In this document: positions 11,396 through 21,821 of the stretch, piece by piece
How the letters are laid out: every line of letters starts with the position of its first letter
Position numbering within the stretch: the first letter of the stretch is position 1
Notes under the pieces: model-generated
The model's input: the letters and a program-made list of their open reading frames with translations, nothing else
What the model was told of the DNA's origin: nothing
Databases searched by the model: none
Assembly: GCA_049999765.1 (NCBI GenBank)
Contig: JBNGIQ010009433.1
Coordinates: forward strand, 190,697 to 241,504
Source: Phaeoceros laevis
Taxonomy: Eukaryota; Anthocerotophyta; Anthocerotopsida; Notothyladales
Reading direction: 5' to 3'
Length of the DNA: 50,808 nt
Translations under genes and position numbers: made by a program

Positions 11396-12610
11396 ATGGA
11401 AGGCTTGCCGAATGGCACACCGTCGGTGTCCTCTGGCCCTGCTTTCCGTGCTAATGAACAGCTTTCGGATGCTGTGAAGCTTGAGCATCAGCTGGTGAAG
11501 GTTCCCCACGAGCAGCTGAAGAGGTATCTGAGGGCCATTGGCCGGCTAGTGGACAAGGAAGTCAGTGCGGTGGTTGCTGGAGCAGTGGAAGCAGGGGACC
11601 GGTCCATATCCAGAGATGAAGCCGTGCAGCATCTCAATTCCCTGGTTTCCCGCTTGCAAGGCTTGAAGCGGAAGCTGGATGAGAGCAATAAGAATGAGGT
11701 GGCGCAAGTGCAGCGGTCAAGAGCCAGGCTTGACCATCTAACAATGCTCAACGTCGGCAGCAAAGAAGTGCAAGCGATGTGCAACAGCATGCGTGTGGAT
11801 CGTGTGCTGGCAGACTATATGCTTCGGTCCTCGTACTACACCACCGCTCTGAAACTGGTGGCATCCAACGGCGTGAGGGAGCTTTCGGATGTTGATCTGT
11901 TCTTGGATGCTCACAAGGTCATAGCAGCACTAAACAACAGAAACTGCTCTGAGGCGCTCGTCTGGTGCAGCGAGAACAAGTCGAAGTTGAAGAAGGCAAA
12001 GAGCAAGCTGGAATTTAAGCTCAGGCTTCAGGAGTTCATCGAGCTGGTGCGGGCGGAGAAGATGATGGAGGCAATCTTGTATGCCAGGAAGCATCTGGCA
12101 ACCTGGAGCTCCACCAACATGAAGGAGCTTCAGCAGGCCATGGCAACACTTGCTTTCAGAAGCAATACCGATTGTGCGGGCTACAAACTCCTGTTTGACA
12201 TGAAGCAGTGGGACAACCTGATCCAGCAGTTCAAGCAGGAGCTGTACAAGCTGTACGGCATGACTACCGAGCCTCTGCTCAACATCCAGCTGCAAGCCGG
12301 CTTATCTGCTCTCAAGACACCCTTCTGCTACGAGGAGGGATGCACCAAGGAGGATCCACTCTCACAGTCCACGTTCAGGCAGCTTGCAGAGCCTTTGCCG
12401 TTTGCAAAGCACATCCACTCCAAGCTAGTGTGCTACATATCCAAGGAGCTAATGAATGAGGATAATCCCCCATTGGTCCTGCCTAATGGCTATGTGTACA
12501 GCAAGAGGGCATTGGAGGAAATGGCGAGAAGGAGCAACGGCAGAATTGTGTGCCCAAGAACGAACTTCCAGTGCAACCTTAGTGAGGTCTCCAAGGCTTT
12601 TATATGCTGA
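11396..12610 (+). CDS. MAEA: MAEA/FYV10 (GID9) subunit of the GID/CTLH E3 ubiquitin ligase
   Basis: A single 404-codon exon. Order: N-terminal helical region (1-130) with VPHEQLKRYLRAIGR, LisH motif (about 132-165, MRVDRVLADYMLRSSYYTTA), CTLH (about 170-227), CRA region (about 225-315, with LQAGLSALKTPFCYEEG), then the degenerate RING-like domain with NPPLVLPNGYVYSKRALEEM and CPRT near the end. In yeast and animals FYV10/MAEA pairs with RMD5 as the catalytic core of the GID/CTLH complex, which ubiquitinates metabolic and developmental substrates. As in other plant copies, the first zinc-site cysteines of the animal RING are replaced (ECTK-type EGCTKEDPLSQ). The gene is intronless, unlike most genes here, which may reflect retroposition. 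The ATG is the first in frame. Confidence 0.95.
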   Translation: MEGLPNGTPSVSSGPAFRANEQLSDAVKLEHQLVKVPHEQLKRYLRAIGRLVDKEVSAVVAGAVEAGDRSISRDEAVQHLNSLVSRLQGLKRKLDESNKNEVAQVQRSRARLDHLTMLNVGSKEVQAMCNSMRVDRVLADYMLRSSYYTTALKLVASNGVRELSDVDLFLDAHKVIAALNNRNCSEALVWCSENKSKLKKAKSKLEFKLRLQEFIELVRAEKMMEAILYARKHLATWSSTNMKELQQAMATLAFRSNTDCAGYKLLFDMKQWDNLIQQFKQELYKLYGMTTEPLLNIQLQAGLSALKTPFCYEEGCTKEDPLSQSTFRQLAEPLPFAKHIHSKLVCYISKELMNEDNPPLVLPNGYVYSKRALEEMARRSNGRIVCPRTNFQCNLSEVSKAFIC

Positions 12611-12971
12611 CATGTAAGACTCGTTCTAGTTTAGTTGCTATTGGTTATTCCGTTTCTACTCACAAGTGATGGATCACCCTCAAAAGTGGTGTGGACTGTC
12701 TTGATAATATCTTACTCCAAACGTTGCCACAGATGCTGCGCGTGACGTGGACGAGAGTATGGACGACGTGGAAAATGTTTGATTAGGCGGTTGGGGTGTT
12801 GTCGGTTGGCGGAGGGGTGCACGCTCGGACCAAGCGGCGCACTGCTTCGCTGCTGCCCCATCCGACGGCTTTGGACGCAGCGATTGTCCCCCCAGGTTTG
12901 CATTTGCCGTTGGATGCGAGGGAATCCGTGTGAGAAGCCTCAGGACCAATCACAGCTCGGGACTCTTGGCA

Positions 12972-13011
12972 CTGCTTTAAAAAGCCGCGAAAGGCGAACG
13001 GCGCTCACGTG
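12972..13011 (+). promoter_or_regulatory. Probable core promoter of the protamine-like gene
   Basis: A TATA-like CTTTAAAAAG lies at 12975-12984, about 95-105 bp before the start codon, and a G-box CACGTG at 13006-13011. The rest of 12611-12970 holds the MAEA 3' end and GC-rich sequence without a recognisable gene. Motif-based inference only. Confidence 0.35.
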
Positions 13012-13078
13012 AAGGGGCTCTCTCTTCTTAGGATCGTGGACAGGGCAATTCTGAAGGCAGGCGCATTGGCGGGCGGCG

Positions 13079-13318
13079 ATGGACGTCGCCACCGCGCACC
13101 ACTCGGTGCATCATCCGGTGAGGCACCGGAAGCGCAAGCATGCTCACGCTGTTGTGCACAGGAGGAAACGCAGAAGAAGACATAGACACGCCAAGCACGC
13201 GGGTCATGGCCGGAGAAGGAGGCGCAGACGCCGTCGCCGCAAGCACGTCAAGCACAGGAAGCACGGCCACAGGCGAAGGAGGCGCCGTCGCCGCCGCAAG
13301 CGCCGCAAGCACCACTAG
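13079..13318 (+). CDS. Protamine-like, extremely Arg/His/Lys-rich small protein
   Basis: A 79-aa frame starts at ATG 13079 and ends at TAG. By my count it has 32 Arg, 18 His and 9 Lys (about three quarters basic), no Cys, one Asp and no Glu. Arg tracts of ten and nine residues are separated by KHVKHRKHGH. The tracts use CGG, AGA, AGG, CGC, CGT and CGA codons, so this is not a simple DNA repeat; selection seems to act on the protein. Such composition fits sperm nuclear basic proteins (protamines) that replace histones in motile sperm of bryophytes, lycophytes and ferns. The His content is unusual for a protamine. It sits alone between MAEA and an AT-rich region, with a TATA-like box and G-box upstream. 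Alternatives are a basic nucleic-acid- or metal-binding protein, or a fortuitous frame. No database comparison was possible. Confidence 0.6.
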   Translation: MDVATAHHSVHHPVRHRKRKHAHAVVHRRKRRRRHRHAKHAGHGRRRRRRRRRRKHVKHRKHGHRRRRRRRRRKRRKHH

Positions 13319-16052
13319 ATTTTTAGTGGGGCTCGCAAAAAGCTAGCCAGTTTGTGAACCATGCACACCGGCTGCAATGTAATTCACTCCTCCGCCCACT
13401 AAACACTGACCGCCCAGCACCGCCTGATTCTGTTTCTGATGCTGCCATGCTGCCTACTGACGATGTCTTCCATTACCGACGGGCCAGACCGTAGCCCAAA
13501 TCTCCCATTTCTGTGCCACTTGGCGCATCTGGACCAAGACCAGGATTTGAGCTGGAGGAGGCATTTGTTTGATTTGAGCTTGCATGCAATCTCGCCAGTG
13601 AGTCCCCACAAATTTGAGCACTCCAGCAGGGCAGGCTAACAGGTGCAATTGCTAGGTGCACCCATACTACGCACTGACTGACCCTGCAATCTTGGAAGGA
13701 TCCAATCTATAGCTAATATTTTTTATGTTGCTCACGAGATGGGGCAGATAGAACTGGACCCTGTGCTTGTAGTTGCTTCGTAAAATCGTTGAAGCAGAAT
13801 TCTGCGATTTTTGGTATGACCCAATTTGCACGAGTACTAATTTGACTAATTTCCGGTACTTAGTCTATTCCGCGCAAGTCCCGCCCAAGATGTGTTTCTT
13901 CCGGGGGGGTGTGTTTCTCTCGTACATATGCGGTTCTCTTGTACGCAATGCACAAGCAGCACATTGGGATTTGGAACCTAGCTTATCAAGTTGATCATTT
14001 ATAGGAAAGCCCTGAATACTTTTTGACAATGCATTTTAGACTTTTAGTGGACTTTGGGCCAGGGTTCATTCTTTTTAAGTTTATACTCATAATGATTTTA
14101 TATTTTACAGCAATGTTATTTTCAATTCAATATATACATATCTAATTTTATCTAACTCTACTCTACTTAAGTTGTCAATATTACTTTCTAACATGATTTT
14201 TTTTAAAACCTATAGTATCATTGATTACTTCTTTCCCATTATTATCATGTGAAACAAGTTGAATCTCCAATCTAATTTGTAATTTTTGAACCAAGAAAAA
14301 CCTCAACAAGCAAATACTTACACTATCAAGGATTTGTTCATTTTATGGATTTGATCATTTTTAGGTAAAAAATGATAATTTTTAACAAGTCTTTTCTATT
14401 ATTTTTTAATCATTATTAATGCATAGTACATACATACATCAATTTATTCAATATCTATAAGCTTTTATTATGATACCTAGATGTTTTTTTGTGCCACAAT
14501 TAATTGGACTTAACTCTTTTTTTTGTGATAATGGCACAGCTCTTTATTTATCAAAGCTCCACAATCATGGAGCTAGGCTGTTACAACGCTTCTTTGGTCT
14601 CACTTCTTTGGTCTCCTACATAGTAATTCCCTAATTGGACCAAACTTATTTCAAAGTCTAAAATGGATGCATTTTGAAAACTTAGTTACAAGGTTTTTTT
14701 AATTTTCTCCCATATATTCGGTCTCAAAAATTGAAAATACAGGATATGGGTGGTGAAACGTTACTACCGGTTCGAACCCTTAACTGTTCGTAAAAAAGCA
14801 GCACAGGGCTCCATTCCCGTCAGCCATGATGGACGACCAGGCTCCATCCTCCATCCTCCACGGGACAATGTTAGTTTAACTTTGAAAAAATTATATATAT
14901 ATTATTATTCTTCTTTTTTTTAGTTTTTTTTATGGGAGCTCATGCTCTTCATTGGATATCACTTAGAGCACTTTCACAATGGCCACTATCAGCCTGCCCG
15001 CATTATCATTCAATCATTTAGTTTTATTTTTATTTTATTTTTAGAGCTTTTTTTAGGGGAGCTCATGCTAAACATTAGATATTGCAATACAAAACGTTCC
15101 ACTTTAGTCACTATCAGCTCGTCCTCTACCACGGGATAGTGGACAGGGTAGGCTGGTTGCACACCAGCTTAACCCTGGAACCCCTGGGCACGAGGTCCCA
15201 AACAACCCGAGGGTTGGACTTAATGAGAGAAGTGGAGAAGAAAGTTTTTTAGAGCTTTTTTAGGGGAGCTCATGCTAAACATTAGATATTGCAATATGTA
15301 CAAAGCATTCCACATAAGCCATTATCAGCTCGTCCTCTACCACGGGACAGTGGACAGGGTAGGCTGGTTGCACACCAGCCTAATCCTGAAACCTCTGGGC
15401 ACGAAGTCCCAACCAACCCGAGGGTTGGATTTAATGTCTTCAGGCCCTAGCTGGGCAGCTCCTGCAATTGTTCCGATAAGGCAGGAAAAATATTCATTCG
15501 GTTTACTTAATACTATGAAACCAGAGGGCCAGGAAGTCAACATCTGAAACATGAAACGTGTTATATACTGGATACAATACCAAAAGCTTCTCCCTAATTA
15601 ATAGACCATTAAAAAGGCCTTGTGCTGCTTTTGAGAGTCCTTGAAGAAGAGCTTCACCTGCAGCTGTTACCGACCTCACTGACAAGCCAGCTTAAGGTGC
15701 TAGATAACATTGTGCAAGAGGACTGAAAAGTTAGTATTTGACATAGACATAAGTCAGTCACATCTGGCCCATCATGGACGTGGAACTTATAGGACCTAAA
15801 GAACAAAAAAACCTATTAGGAACCTAAATACACTTATTGATCTTATAGAAAAATCTGGTTGTTGCTACAATCTGGTTCTGCCCGACAGACTGGCTAAAAC
15901 CCATCCAGCAATTGCCCTCTACCCGCTTGCCCTAGGCCGGCGGGTAGGAAGGCGGCATCCTGGACAATCTCCTAGCGGTTGAGTCGTGGGATCCAACGCT
16001 GGCCTCCCCGAAGGCATTCCGGGAGGCCGGAGCAGAACTCGGTGGAAAAAGG
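13319..16052. other. AT-rich, repeat-bearing intergenic region
   Basis: 13319-13990 is mixed sequence with the 3' side of the protamine-like gene. 13990-15060 is strongly AT-rich with no coding frame. A tandem repeat lies at 14932-15436 (separate entry). 15440-15950 shows no gene. Just upstream of the BTB start, 15948-16052 is open in the BTB frame back to a TAG, but contains no ATG. The region looks like decayed transposon sequence. Confidence 0.5.
14932..15436. repeat. Tandem repeat, period about 208 bp
   Basis: Two clear copies start TTAGAGCTTTTTTTAGGGG at 15041 and 15249. Each runs through GGGAGCTCATGCTAAACATT, CTCGTCCTCTACCACGGGA, GTGGACAGGGTAGGCTGGTT and CAACCCGAGGGTTGGA, ending near 15225 and 15436. 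A shorter, diverged third relative begins at about 14932 (GGGAGCTCATGCTCTTCATT) and shares only the first part. Copies differ by substitutions and small indels, so the array is not recent. Confidence 0.85.
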
Positions 16053-17579
16053 ATGGTTGTGGTGGAGGAGAAGCCTGGCCAGCCTGAGGATGCTTTGCTG
16101 GACGCGAAGCTGCGGGGAGACTTGCGCGGGATGGTGAACAATCCAGATCTTGGCGATGTGGCCTTCGTTTGCAAGGACGGGGGCCGGGTGCATGCCTGCA
16201 GGCACCTTCTCATGGCCAGATCTCCGGTGCTGAGAAGCATGCTGGCAAATGGCATGGCGGAGTCCAGGCTGTCAGAGATTTCGCTGCCGGATGTGTCTTC
16301 GCCGGTGCTGCTCTCCACATTCGAGTACCTCTACACCGGGAGGATTGAAGAGTACCCGCTGATCATGGGGACGGCATTCCAGGTGATCGATGCCGCCGGC
16401 TTCTTCCTGCTGGATGACCTGGAAAAGCTTGCGAGAGAGTATCTGCTCCAGACGACCAAGGCCATCAAGGACATGAACGTGGCAGCGAAGAGTTTGTCGG
16501 TGGCCACGGAGTCGTTAGGTTCGTGCACTGCGGTGGAGCAGATTTGCCTTCAGCTCGTTGCCATTCTCAAGCAAGGAGAGATGGAGGCCGTGCACCTGGC
16601 AAGCCTCTCTCAAAGGGCTTTTAGTTACTTCTTGGAAAAAACAGCCAACGCATCTACCATGGCATTTTCCTTCGACGAGTACCTCCGCCTCAGACAAATT
16701 GTGGTGTGGTGTGCCTGCAGAATATCAAAGGAAGCCGAGGATCTTGTCAACCTCTATGTGCCAGATGCCAGAACCCTGAGGGAAGTGCTCAAGTATATGC
16801 GCAAGGTTGATCGCTACTTGCCCAAAGGGGATACATCCCTGCACCCGAAATTGGTGAGCTTCAAGGAGCCACTGGCCACGGCCTTAGCAAGCTGGCTGCC
16901 TATGATTGACATGACTCGAATCCATCCTCAACTGCTAGTCAAGGTCATAGAGCCGCTGCAGGTGGTTGGTATGGTCAAGTTGATGGAAGCTTTCAGGTTC
17001 CACACTCTCAAAGCCGCAGACACGGAAGGCACCAAAGTGCTGTGCTGGGAAGAACTTGCTCATGGTCGGTACTACAAAATTGTGGGAGATGGCTGTGTGC
17101 TGGAGTACACTGGAGCTTCGTTTTACGGTGACTACGGGTACGCTCGAGCTTCCATGGCTATGTGGAGGCCAAATGCTTTGTTTGAGTGGGAAGTTGTTGT
17201 GGAGGAGTTGGACCGCAGCTCTGTGGAAATTGGAATCTGCCGATTTGATGGACCAGCCAGTGTGCTGGCCACTGATCTGAGCTACAGTTCATCGAGCCTT
17301 GAACGACAACCAAATGGGTGGTCAGTCCATTCTTCTGGTCACCTCAAGCTGACGGGGTCTAACAAGGTTTTTGCCATGAAACCATTTGGCAAGAGCTCTA
17401 GGGTTGGAGTTCACTTCGACACAGCAGACCGGTCATGCTCCTTCTCGTTCGATGGGGTGAAGTGGGGCGTTGCATGGAACCACTTGCCTGACGGGGTGTA
17501 TTACCCGGCAGTTAGCCTGAGTGGCAATGGTTTGGCAAGAGTGCGCCTAGTACTTATCAGTGGTTCCGAGTTTCTGTGA
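16053..17579 (+). CDS. BTB/POZ protein with C-terminal SPRY-like domain
   Basis: A single exon of 508 aa. The BTB fold is at about 30-125 (LGDVAFVCKDGGRVHACRHL, LMARSPVLRSML, STFEYLYTGRIE). A helical BACK-like region follows (about 130-320). The C-terminus (about 345-505) matches a SPRY/B30.2 pattern: FEWEVVVEELDRSSVEIGIC, a GWSVHSSG strand, SRVGVHFDTADRSCSFSFDG and LPDGVYYPAVSLSGNG. BTB proteins commonly act as CUL3 adaptors, with the second domain binding the substrate; that role is inferred here. The frame is open upstream of the ATG back to 15945 but has no earlier ATG, so an upstream exon cannot be excluded. The gene is intronless. Confidence 0.85.
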   Translation: MVVVEEKPGQPEDALLDAKLRGDLRGMVNNPDLGDVAFVCKDGGRVHACRHLLMARSPVLRSMLANGMAESRLSEISLPDVSSPVLLSTFEYLYTGRIEEYPLIMGTAFQVIDAAGFFLLDDLEKLAREYLLQTTKAIKDMNVAAKSLSVATESLGSCTAVEQICLQLVAILKQGEMEAVHLASLSQRAFSYFLEKTANASTMAFSFDEYLRLRQIVVWCACRISKEAEDLVNLYVPDARTLREVLKYMRKVDRYLPKGDTSLHPKLVSFKEPLATALASWLPMIDMTRIHPQLLVKVIEPLQVVGMVKLMEAFRFHTLKAADTEGTKVLCWEELAHGRYYKIVGDGCVLEYTGASFYGDYGYARASMAMWRPNALFEWEVVVEELDRSSVEIGICRFDGPASVLATDLSYSSSSLERQPNGWSVHSSGHLKLTGSNKVFAMKPFGKSSRVGVHFDTADRSCSFSFDGVKWGVAWNHLPDGVYYPAVSLSGNGLARVRLVLISGSEFL

Positions 17580-18248
17580 TAAAGCAAGCATGTGAATCTA
17601 CAGTTCCCCTGGGACCCCGTTTGTCATGCCTAGCAGGTATGCAAGGAGTCTGTAAATTTCCCTACCATCGGATGGCAAAAGCTGGTAGTTGTTAGATACT
17701 TGTACATATTGTAGTATTGCGGAATTTTTGAATGAACTATGCACTCATCTTCTCTTATGGGACCTGCAACCGGTTGTTCCATTCCACCACCACTTCTGAG
17801 TGCGGTCTGCTTTTCATCTACAGTGGGGTTGCTGGGGGTAAAGATTGAAGACCAGTGGTGATGTGAAGGATCTAACAGTTGCAGCTCGAAGTTGCAGTTT
17901 TCAGTGCTTGTGGCTATTGCACATAATTCTGAGAAGGAAATCAAGAAGGCAAGCCTGTTGGGGCTTGGAACTAGAGGAATGTGGGGGGGGGGGTTCTGCT
18001 TGTGCTTGGACCGAATACCAAACGAGGAAGGAATTGCCAACCTACTGAATTATACAGTGAAACCGCAACTCATATTAATTCAAATTCACAGAAACAAAGG
18101 CAGGCAGACTCTGCCTGTAGGATTCTTTTCACAGGACTACAGATCTGTCTAGACTAGCATCCTCATTCTTCTCATAAAGCTTGCGGTACTCGGTACTCGT
18201 TCCTCCTCAGGGCATCCTTTGACACTTCCACCAACGACTCAATTGTCC
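17580..18248. other. Intergenic between convergent BTB-SPRY and small HSP genes
   Basis: Should contain the 3' UTRs of the flanking genes. Short frames here show no family similarity. A G-run (about 17982-17991) is the only sequence oddity seen. Confidence 0.5.
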
Positions 18249-18861
18249 TCACGCCACATCAACGGTACGAGCTTCAGGCTTCTTCTCTGGCACTTTTGGG
18301 ACGTTGACGGTGAGCACTCCGTTCTCCACCTTTGCCGACACCCGATCCACCTGCACATTCTTAGGCAACCGGAACTTGCGCAAGAACTGGCCGTGAGAGC
18401 GCTCCACGCTGTGCCACTTGTCAGTTTCCTTCACCTCTTCCTTGGTGCGCTCTCCGCTGATTTTCAGCACATTGCCATCCTCAATGTCTACCTTCACCTC
18501 ATCTTTCTTCAAGCCTGGACTCGTCCGGCATCCCACACTTGGTCAGCTACACAAATTCATCAAGAGAAAGACAAAGAAGCAGCACCAGCCAAGCTCAACA
18601 TGTCGCCCCTGCCAAATTGAAGAGAGGGAAACAATTGAAGGTTGGCACAGTACCGGGCAGCTCCGCCTTGAAGATATGTGACTCCGGAGTTTCAAGCCAG
18701 TCAACTTTGGTGCTGGCGATGGCAGACGCCTCTCTGGCAAACGAGCGAGCTGGTGACCTCTCAGCGAGTGTGAAGCTCTCAAAGGGGTCCCAGAAGCGCT
18801 CCAAGCTGAAAGGATCCCACAAGTCATTTCCCCCACGGGACAAGAAAGGAGTCAGCGCCAT
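18249..18861 (-). CDS. Class I cytosolic small heat shock protein (HSP20)
   Basis: Two exons on the minus strand (18861-18654 and 18514-18249) give 157 aa. The N-terminus [20 protein letters not shown] has the class I DPFSL-WDPF pattern. The alpha-crystallin domain starts at [18 protein letters not shown], continues with [20 protein letters not shown] and ends with [26 protein letters not shown] and a C-terminal VDV in place of the IXI motif. These proteins form oligomers that hold unfolding proteins during heat stress. There is no ER-retention or organelle signal. An intron of 139 bp interrupts the domain just after ELPG; many flowering-plant class I genes lack introns. The ATG at 18861 is preferred over a GTG two codons earlier. 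Confidence 0.92.
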
Positions 18862-19050
18862 CTCCACTCAAAACCTCGCAAATCGCCAAGCAGGAAGCAC
18901 GAGCCGGAAGACCAATCTGTTGGAGATCGCCACAACCGAAATGCAATGTTGCCGGGAGGGCAGAGCGATCCGCCTTTTAGAGAAGAGGGCGCAGTCTCGG
19001 GACTCTTCTGGCTTCGTCGTCGTTAGTACGGTCAAGATTGTGGCAGCATG

Positions 19051-19063
19051 TTCGGGACAGTTC
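19051..19063 (-). promoter_or_regulatory. Heat shock element upstream of the small HSP gene
   Basis: Read on the minus strand, GAACTGTCCCGAA fits the alternating heat-shock-factor pattern GAAnnTTCnnGAA with one mismatch (GTC for TTC). It lies about 190 bp upstream of the HSP20 start. Further GAA/TTC half sites occur at about 18995-19020. Confidence 0.45.
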
Positions 19064-19211
19064 TAGCGGCCAAGTCCCAGCCTCGGCCATTAAAAAAGCT
19101 CTCTCATTACTAAAATCGGCTCGAAATTGTACAGGACCTACAGGTCATCCTAAATTCCGTGCCCTAGAGCAAGGAATGAGCTAAATCGGCGCTCTAAATG
19201 TCCCCACTTTT

Positions 19212-21821
19212 CTACAAGCCGAACCATACAGCCACATAGCTGATCACCATCACCACCACCGACAAAAGCGCAAGGCTTAGATTGCCGAGCCTGTAGTGAG
19301 AGTGATAATGAGGCACACGGAGGGTTCGCAGGACACAGTCGAGGGCAAAAGCACAGGTGAGGGCAGGCAGGAGAAATGTAAGCATAAAGACCGTGCCGAA
19401 CCACAAGACGTAAGCAGTGGAGAGGAACATGATCCCCAGCCCCCACGACAAGAGCAGCATCCAGAAATGCGCCCTCAAGGAAATATCGATCCTGACTATC
19501 TCCACAAACAGCTTCCACAGAGCAGCTGGCTTCAGCTGACGCGACATCCAATACACCCAGCCATGCAATTCCTGCTTGCCGAAGTCCGCGCTCCGCTGCT
19601 GCGACGACACTTCCGCAGCATCCATCGCAGCGGTGTAGTTCCACTGGAAATGATCAAACAGCGAGAGGGAATTCACCCATGGCCGCTCTCGGTCCAGGTG
19701 CGCGACCACAGCGATGGACCAGTTCTCCACCCGGCGCTCCAGGTACACCGGCACGCCGACGTGCTCGTAGCGGTTCCCGAACATCCTTCTTGGAGGCATG
19801 CTGGGGACGGGATCCAAGGCGTTCACGATGCGGTAGCACAGGCTGGGCCGAGGGTCTAGAAGAAGCTCGTTCCAGGCCTGCGCAAATGCCCCGTTGCCCA
19901 CCCTGGGCGAGCCGACGGTGATGCAGTGCACCTGGGAGCCCCGGAATGCCGAGTCCCCGCACAAGGTGGTCTTGCACCAGGCAGCGGCCAGGATGGCCAG
20001 GGCTCCGCCCAGGCTGTGTCCGATGCACAGCACTCGTCTGGGGCTTGGATGAGCCAGGCACGTTGCAAGCTTGGAGTAGAGTCGTTGGAGACTGGCACGA
20101 GATTGCTGCTGCCTGGGGAAACCGGTGTCCTCCCCCATCTTGCCTTCCAGGTTTGATCTGATCTGTTGCTTGACGTCCCGAACGGCGCTGTTGATCCGGC
20201 CGACATAGTCTTCGGCGTTGCCCGTGCCCTGTTGGGGATCCGGGTGGATGCTCTTGAAAGCCTGTTGGAAGCCTCGGTGCACCTGCATCTTGTCTTGCTG
20301 CTCGGGATCTGTGTGCCGCAAGATGTAGCTGTCCACAGGCTCTTGCTCGAAGGTGAGGTCCGTGATCCAATTCTTCACGCTGAAAGGCTCTGTTCCGCGG
20401 TACACGAGGGCCAGATCCCAACAAAGCTCCTCCTCTTCCGGATCCTCTTCCTTTTCCTCGCCATGCCTTTCCTTTGGATCAACATTGAGATCCCTGGCGT
20501 TGGATGGCAAGCTCACTGGGATCACAGCAATATGCACCACGATATTCTCCTTCCATAGGTCGGAAGGCTTCAAGTATGGCCTGAGCTGTTTGCTCACCGG
20601 TTCCACCTGATGGCCATGGGCTATGAACGATAGCTTCTGAAAATCGTCTTCTCCCGAGTAAGCAGCTGCTGCGAGGCGCACTGGAACTCTTGCTTCCTTG
20701 AAAAATGTCTCCTCCTGTGCGTTCATTCTGCCTGCTTGATGTGGTCCTGATTCTTCTGATTCTTCTCTGGACAACAAGCTGACACCAAATAGGCCCTGAA
20801 ACGGAACCTCAACAACATGCTGGTTGCTTGTTGGAAGAGGCTTATCAAGCACAGGATCGCCGTGAACACTTAGCCCTTCCCACTCCACACGCTTCAACAG
20901 TTCACACAGGTTTTCCCTTGGCGCGACAGTATGTGTTCTGTAGAGCTCTCCCAAATTTAGTGAGGAGGGTCCTCTGACAACCAGCTGTTACTACTAAAGT
21001 ATTCCCCCGACTGTGCGAACCATCATGGATTTTGATATTGCACGTCTCAAGAAACTTGTACCAGCATTCTTCTCAAACAATCTCCTATGCAATGCCTGGC
21101 ATTTCAAGACTGAGATTCTGTTCCGAATAAGAGGCAGAAAAAGCTGACCAACCTACTTCGCTAAAAATGCTGATAAGGTACTATTGGCTTTGACTCCACC
21201 ACCTGCAACATGGAACTCAAGCTTTTGCCGGGAATTCATCCAAGACAATGGCGTAGGGGAGATCACCGTTTTCCTTCCGTAATCTGCGAGCTGGCTCATA
21301 ACATCTTCTCCAAGTTCAATCCCTCGGTCCGAAAGCACTCGCTGTAAATTTTCCAGAGACACTTTACGCTGATGCCTGCTCGCTCCTCTTGACCTCGTGA
21401 AACTGGAGGATCGCCTAGGGGATGCCGACACGGATGCTCGGATTTTTTCGGACTGGACATCTTCCTCCAGGTCGGCCACCATCTGGCAAGCAAGGTTCCT
21501 CTCTTCCCTCATCTCACTGCAAAGCATGCGCAAGAGCTCACTAAATTAGCACCAAGCCTGGTATCTTGCTGTGCAGCACAGGTCCAACCAAATGCTGCTC
21601 CGAATGCCTAGCTCATGGAGGGAAAATGGAAGGAGGAGAGCTTACTTGACCTCAGCTTGCACGCAGTCTATCCTGCGCACCGCCGCACTCATCCTCATTT
21701 CCGTGCGCTCCAGCAGGGACTCCAAATTGCGGAAAGCCCTCCCCAGCTCCGTCTTGCTGCTTAAAATGTCGCGTTCAACCTGATCCTCTTTTGCGCAAAC
21801 CTCCCCCATGCAGCTCGCCAT
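19212..21821 (-). CDS. Class 3 lipase with coiled-coil N-terminus and C-terminal membrane segments
   Basis: Three exons (21821-21646, 21516-21157, 20973-19212) join in frame to 765 aa. Residues 1-100 are charged and helical (MASCMGEVCAKEDQVERDIL, EMREERNLACQMVADLEEDV), followed by a Ser/Arg-rich linker and ADYGRKTVISPTPLSW. The lipase domain has LALVYRGTEPFSVKNWITDL, the nucleophile elbow CIGHSLGGALAI (Ser in GHSLG), the SPRVGN block with a candidate Asp in NALDPVPSMP, and a His in the following 90 residues. Two to three hydrophobic spans close the protein. Class 3 lipases hydrolyse acylglycerols or galactolipids; substrate and membrane are unknown. The link of exon 2 to exon 3 rests on a GTAGGT donor at 21156, an AG acceptor at 20975 and matching phase. 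The lipase exon has no ATG before residue 77, which argues against a separate gene. Alternative: two genes, with a 179-aa coiled-coil protein ending at 21153. Confidence 0.75.

Noticed and set aside
13140-13346. Ala/Gly/Thr-rich frame overlapping the protamine-like gene
   Set aside because: Shadow frame of the Arg-codon-rich sequence; the basic frame has a better start and varied Arg codons.
19654-20424. Long frame on the lipase strand in another phase
   Set aside because: Shadow of the GC-rich lipase exon; Arg/Pro/Gly-rich composition and no domain.
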